Positions 63,209-64,000 of a stretch of DNA of 64,000 bases are shown one piece after another (positions within the stretch are counted from its first letter, which is position 1; the number at the start of each line of letters is the position of its first letter). Location of the stretch: contig VZRR01004499.1 in NCBI GenBank assembly GCA_013398015.1, forward strand, positions 301,611-365,610. Reading direction: 5' to 3'. The DNA is from Oreocharis arfaki. Its lineage: Eukaryota > Chordata > Aves > Passeriformes > Paramythiidae. The translations under genes were made by a program, and so were the position numbers. The notes below the pieces were generated by a model. The model worked only from the letters and a program-made list of their open reading frames with translations, ran no database searches and was not told the DNA's origin.

Positions 63209-64000
63209 GAGTAAAACATCCTGCTCTCTTGGTATTTAAACCTAACATTTTCTGTTGAAGGCCTCTAAGCAGGCTTTCATCTTCCCTTGAAAACAGAAAT
63301 CTTTAGGGAATAGAAATGTGTACTTTGTGCTTCCTCTGGGATTCGGTGTGTTAGTGGTGTCTCTAGTGCCCCTCTCTGAGCAGCAATATCTCATGCCATT
63401 CATTCCCATTGGGGCTGAAAACAAGTAGATGCATGTAGCTTTGGTGATCATATTTCTTTGTTGTAACACTGTGCAGCTGTGAAGGGACCAAGAAGTTCAG
63501 TAATTAATGCTGTCTTTGTCCTAATGAAAATGGCAGTCCTTGCACATGTATAGCACAGTAAGATAGGGTTGCCTGAGTCCAGAATGTGTATGTAGGGTTT
63601 TTCAAACCTACATGTTACCTCTTCTTGCTGTGGATAACTTTAATGAAGGAATTGCTTACTGTGTACTTAATGTGTTGCAAGCTATCTGGCAAATATGAGG
63701 AAATGATGTCCTGTGTTGTAGAAATTAATGTTTCATACAGCAGAGTTAGACGATAAGGATAAATGGAGCTATTTACACTTCACACAATCTGTTTACATAT
63801 CCACAGAACTTGTATCATCATCTCAGGGCGACATGAAAGGAGACTTTAAAGGCGACTGATAATAAGTACCACATCAGCAGGAGAGCTGTGTTTTGTTGCT
63901 GAGGTTAACAGGCAGCTCCACTGGGTGCCTGAGTTCCCCAAGGAAAGATGACTCGCACATCAGGGGATGACAGGAACTGAGGCCAGCAGTAACTGGATCG
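63209..64000. other. Intronic sequence to the window end
   Basis: Presumed still within the MLLT3 intron. No gene or repeat was seen. Confidence 0.5.

Noticed and set aside
1..64000. CRISPR arrays, operons, phage or bacterial systems
   Set aside because: The window is intron-rich vertebrate DNA; no regular spaced repeats, ribosome binding sites or packed ORFs occur.

Overview
This is 64 kb of avian, probably passerine, nuclear DNA lying almost entirely inside one gene, MLLT3 (AF9, the YEATS-domain reader of the super elongation and DOT1L complexes), transcribed on the + strand. Four exons can be placed at base level from translation, AG/GT borders and reading phase: 29993-30075, 34855-34998, 47074-47193 and 54984-55589. 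Together they give 953 nt of coding sequence. They cover the second half of the YEATS domain, a 40-codon exon just after it, and the long lysine/serine-rich disordered linker with its nuclear localisation signal. The upstream exons (start codon, first half of YEATS) and the downstream exons (acidic linker, C-terminal AHD) are not visible, so both ends of the window are intronic.

The organism call rests on the interspersed repeats. At least seven CR1 LINE fragments of the avian type are present. There are also avian ERVL-like LTR fragments and a tRNA-Ile/CR1 hybrid SINE resembling TguSINE1 of songbirds. There is no Alu, L1 or other mammalian repeat. In chicken this gene is Z-linked, so the window is probably from a Z chromosome (inference from synteny).

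Layout: 1-20.4 kb is AT-rich intron with no recognisable repeat. From 20.4 to 31.2 kb two + CR1s, an LTR cluster, a short - CR1, the SINE, exon 3 and a long - CR1 follow in order. From 31 to 35 kb is intron 3 and exon 4. From 35 to 47 kb is intron 4 with a GC-rich block, four CR1 pieces and an LTR fragment just before the third exon. From 47 to 55 kb is repeat-poor intron 5. After the large exon the remaining 8.4 kb is intronic, with one unexplained phase-compatible exon-like ORF at 55947-56150.

The most interesting observation is the exon at 47074-47193. Human AF9 as I know it joins the YEATS exon directly to the poly-serine exon, but the paralogue ENL (MLLT1) has a segment here that begins and ends much like this one. 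This bird MLLT3 therefore seems to keep an ancestral exon, and its poly-serine tract is only five residues long. I found no operons, CRISPR arrays, RNA genes or other prokaryote-like systems, and no evidence of a novel multi-gene system.
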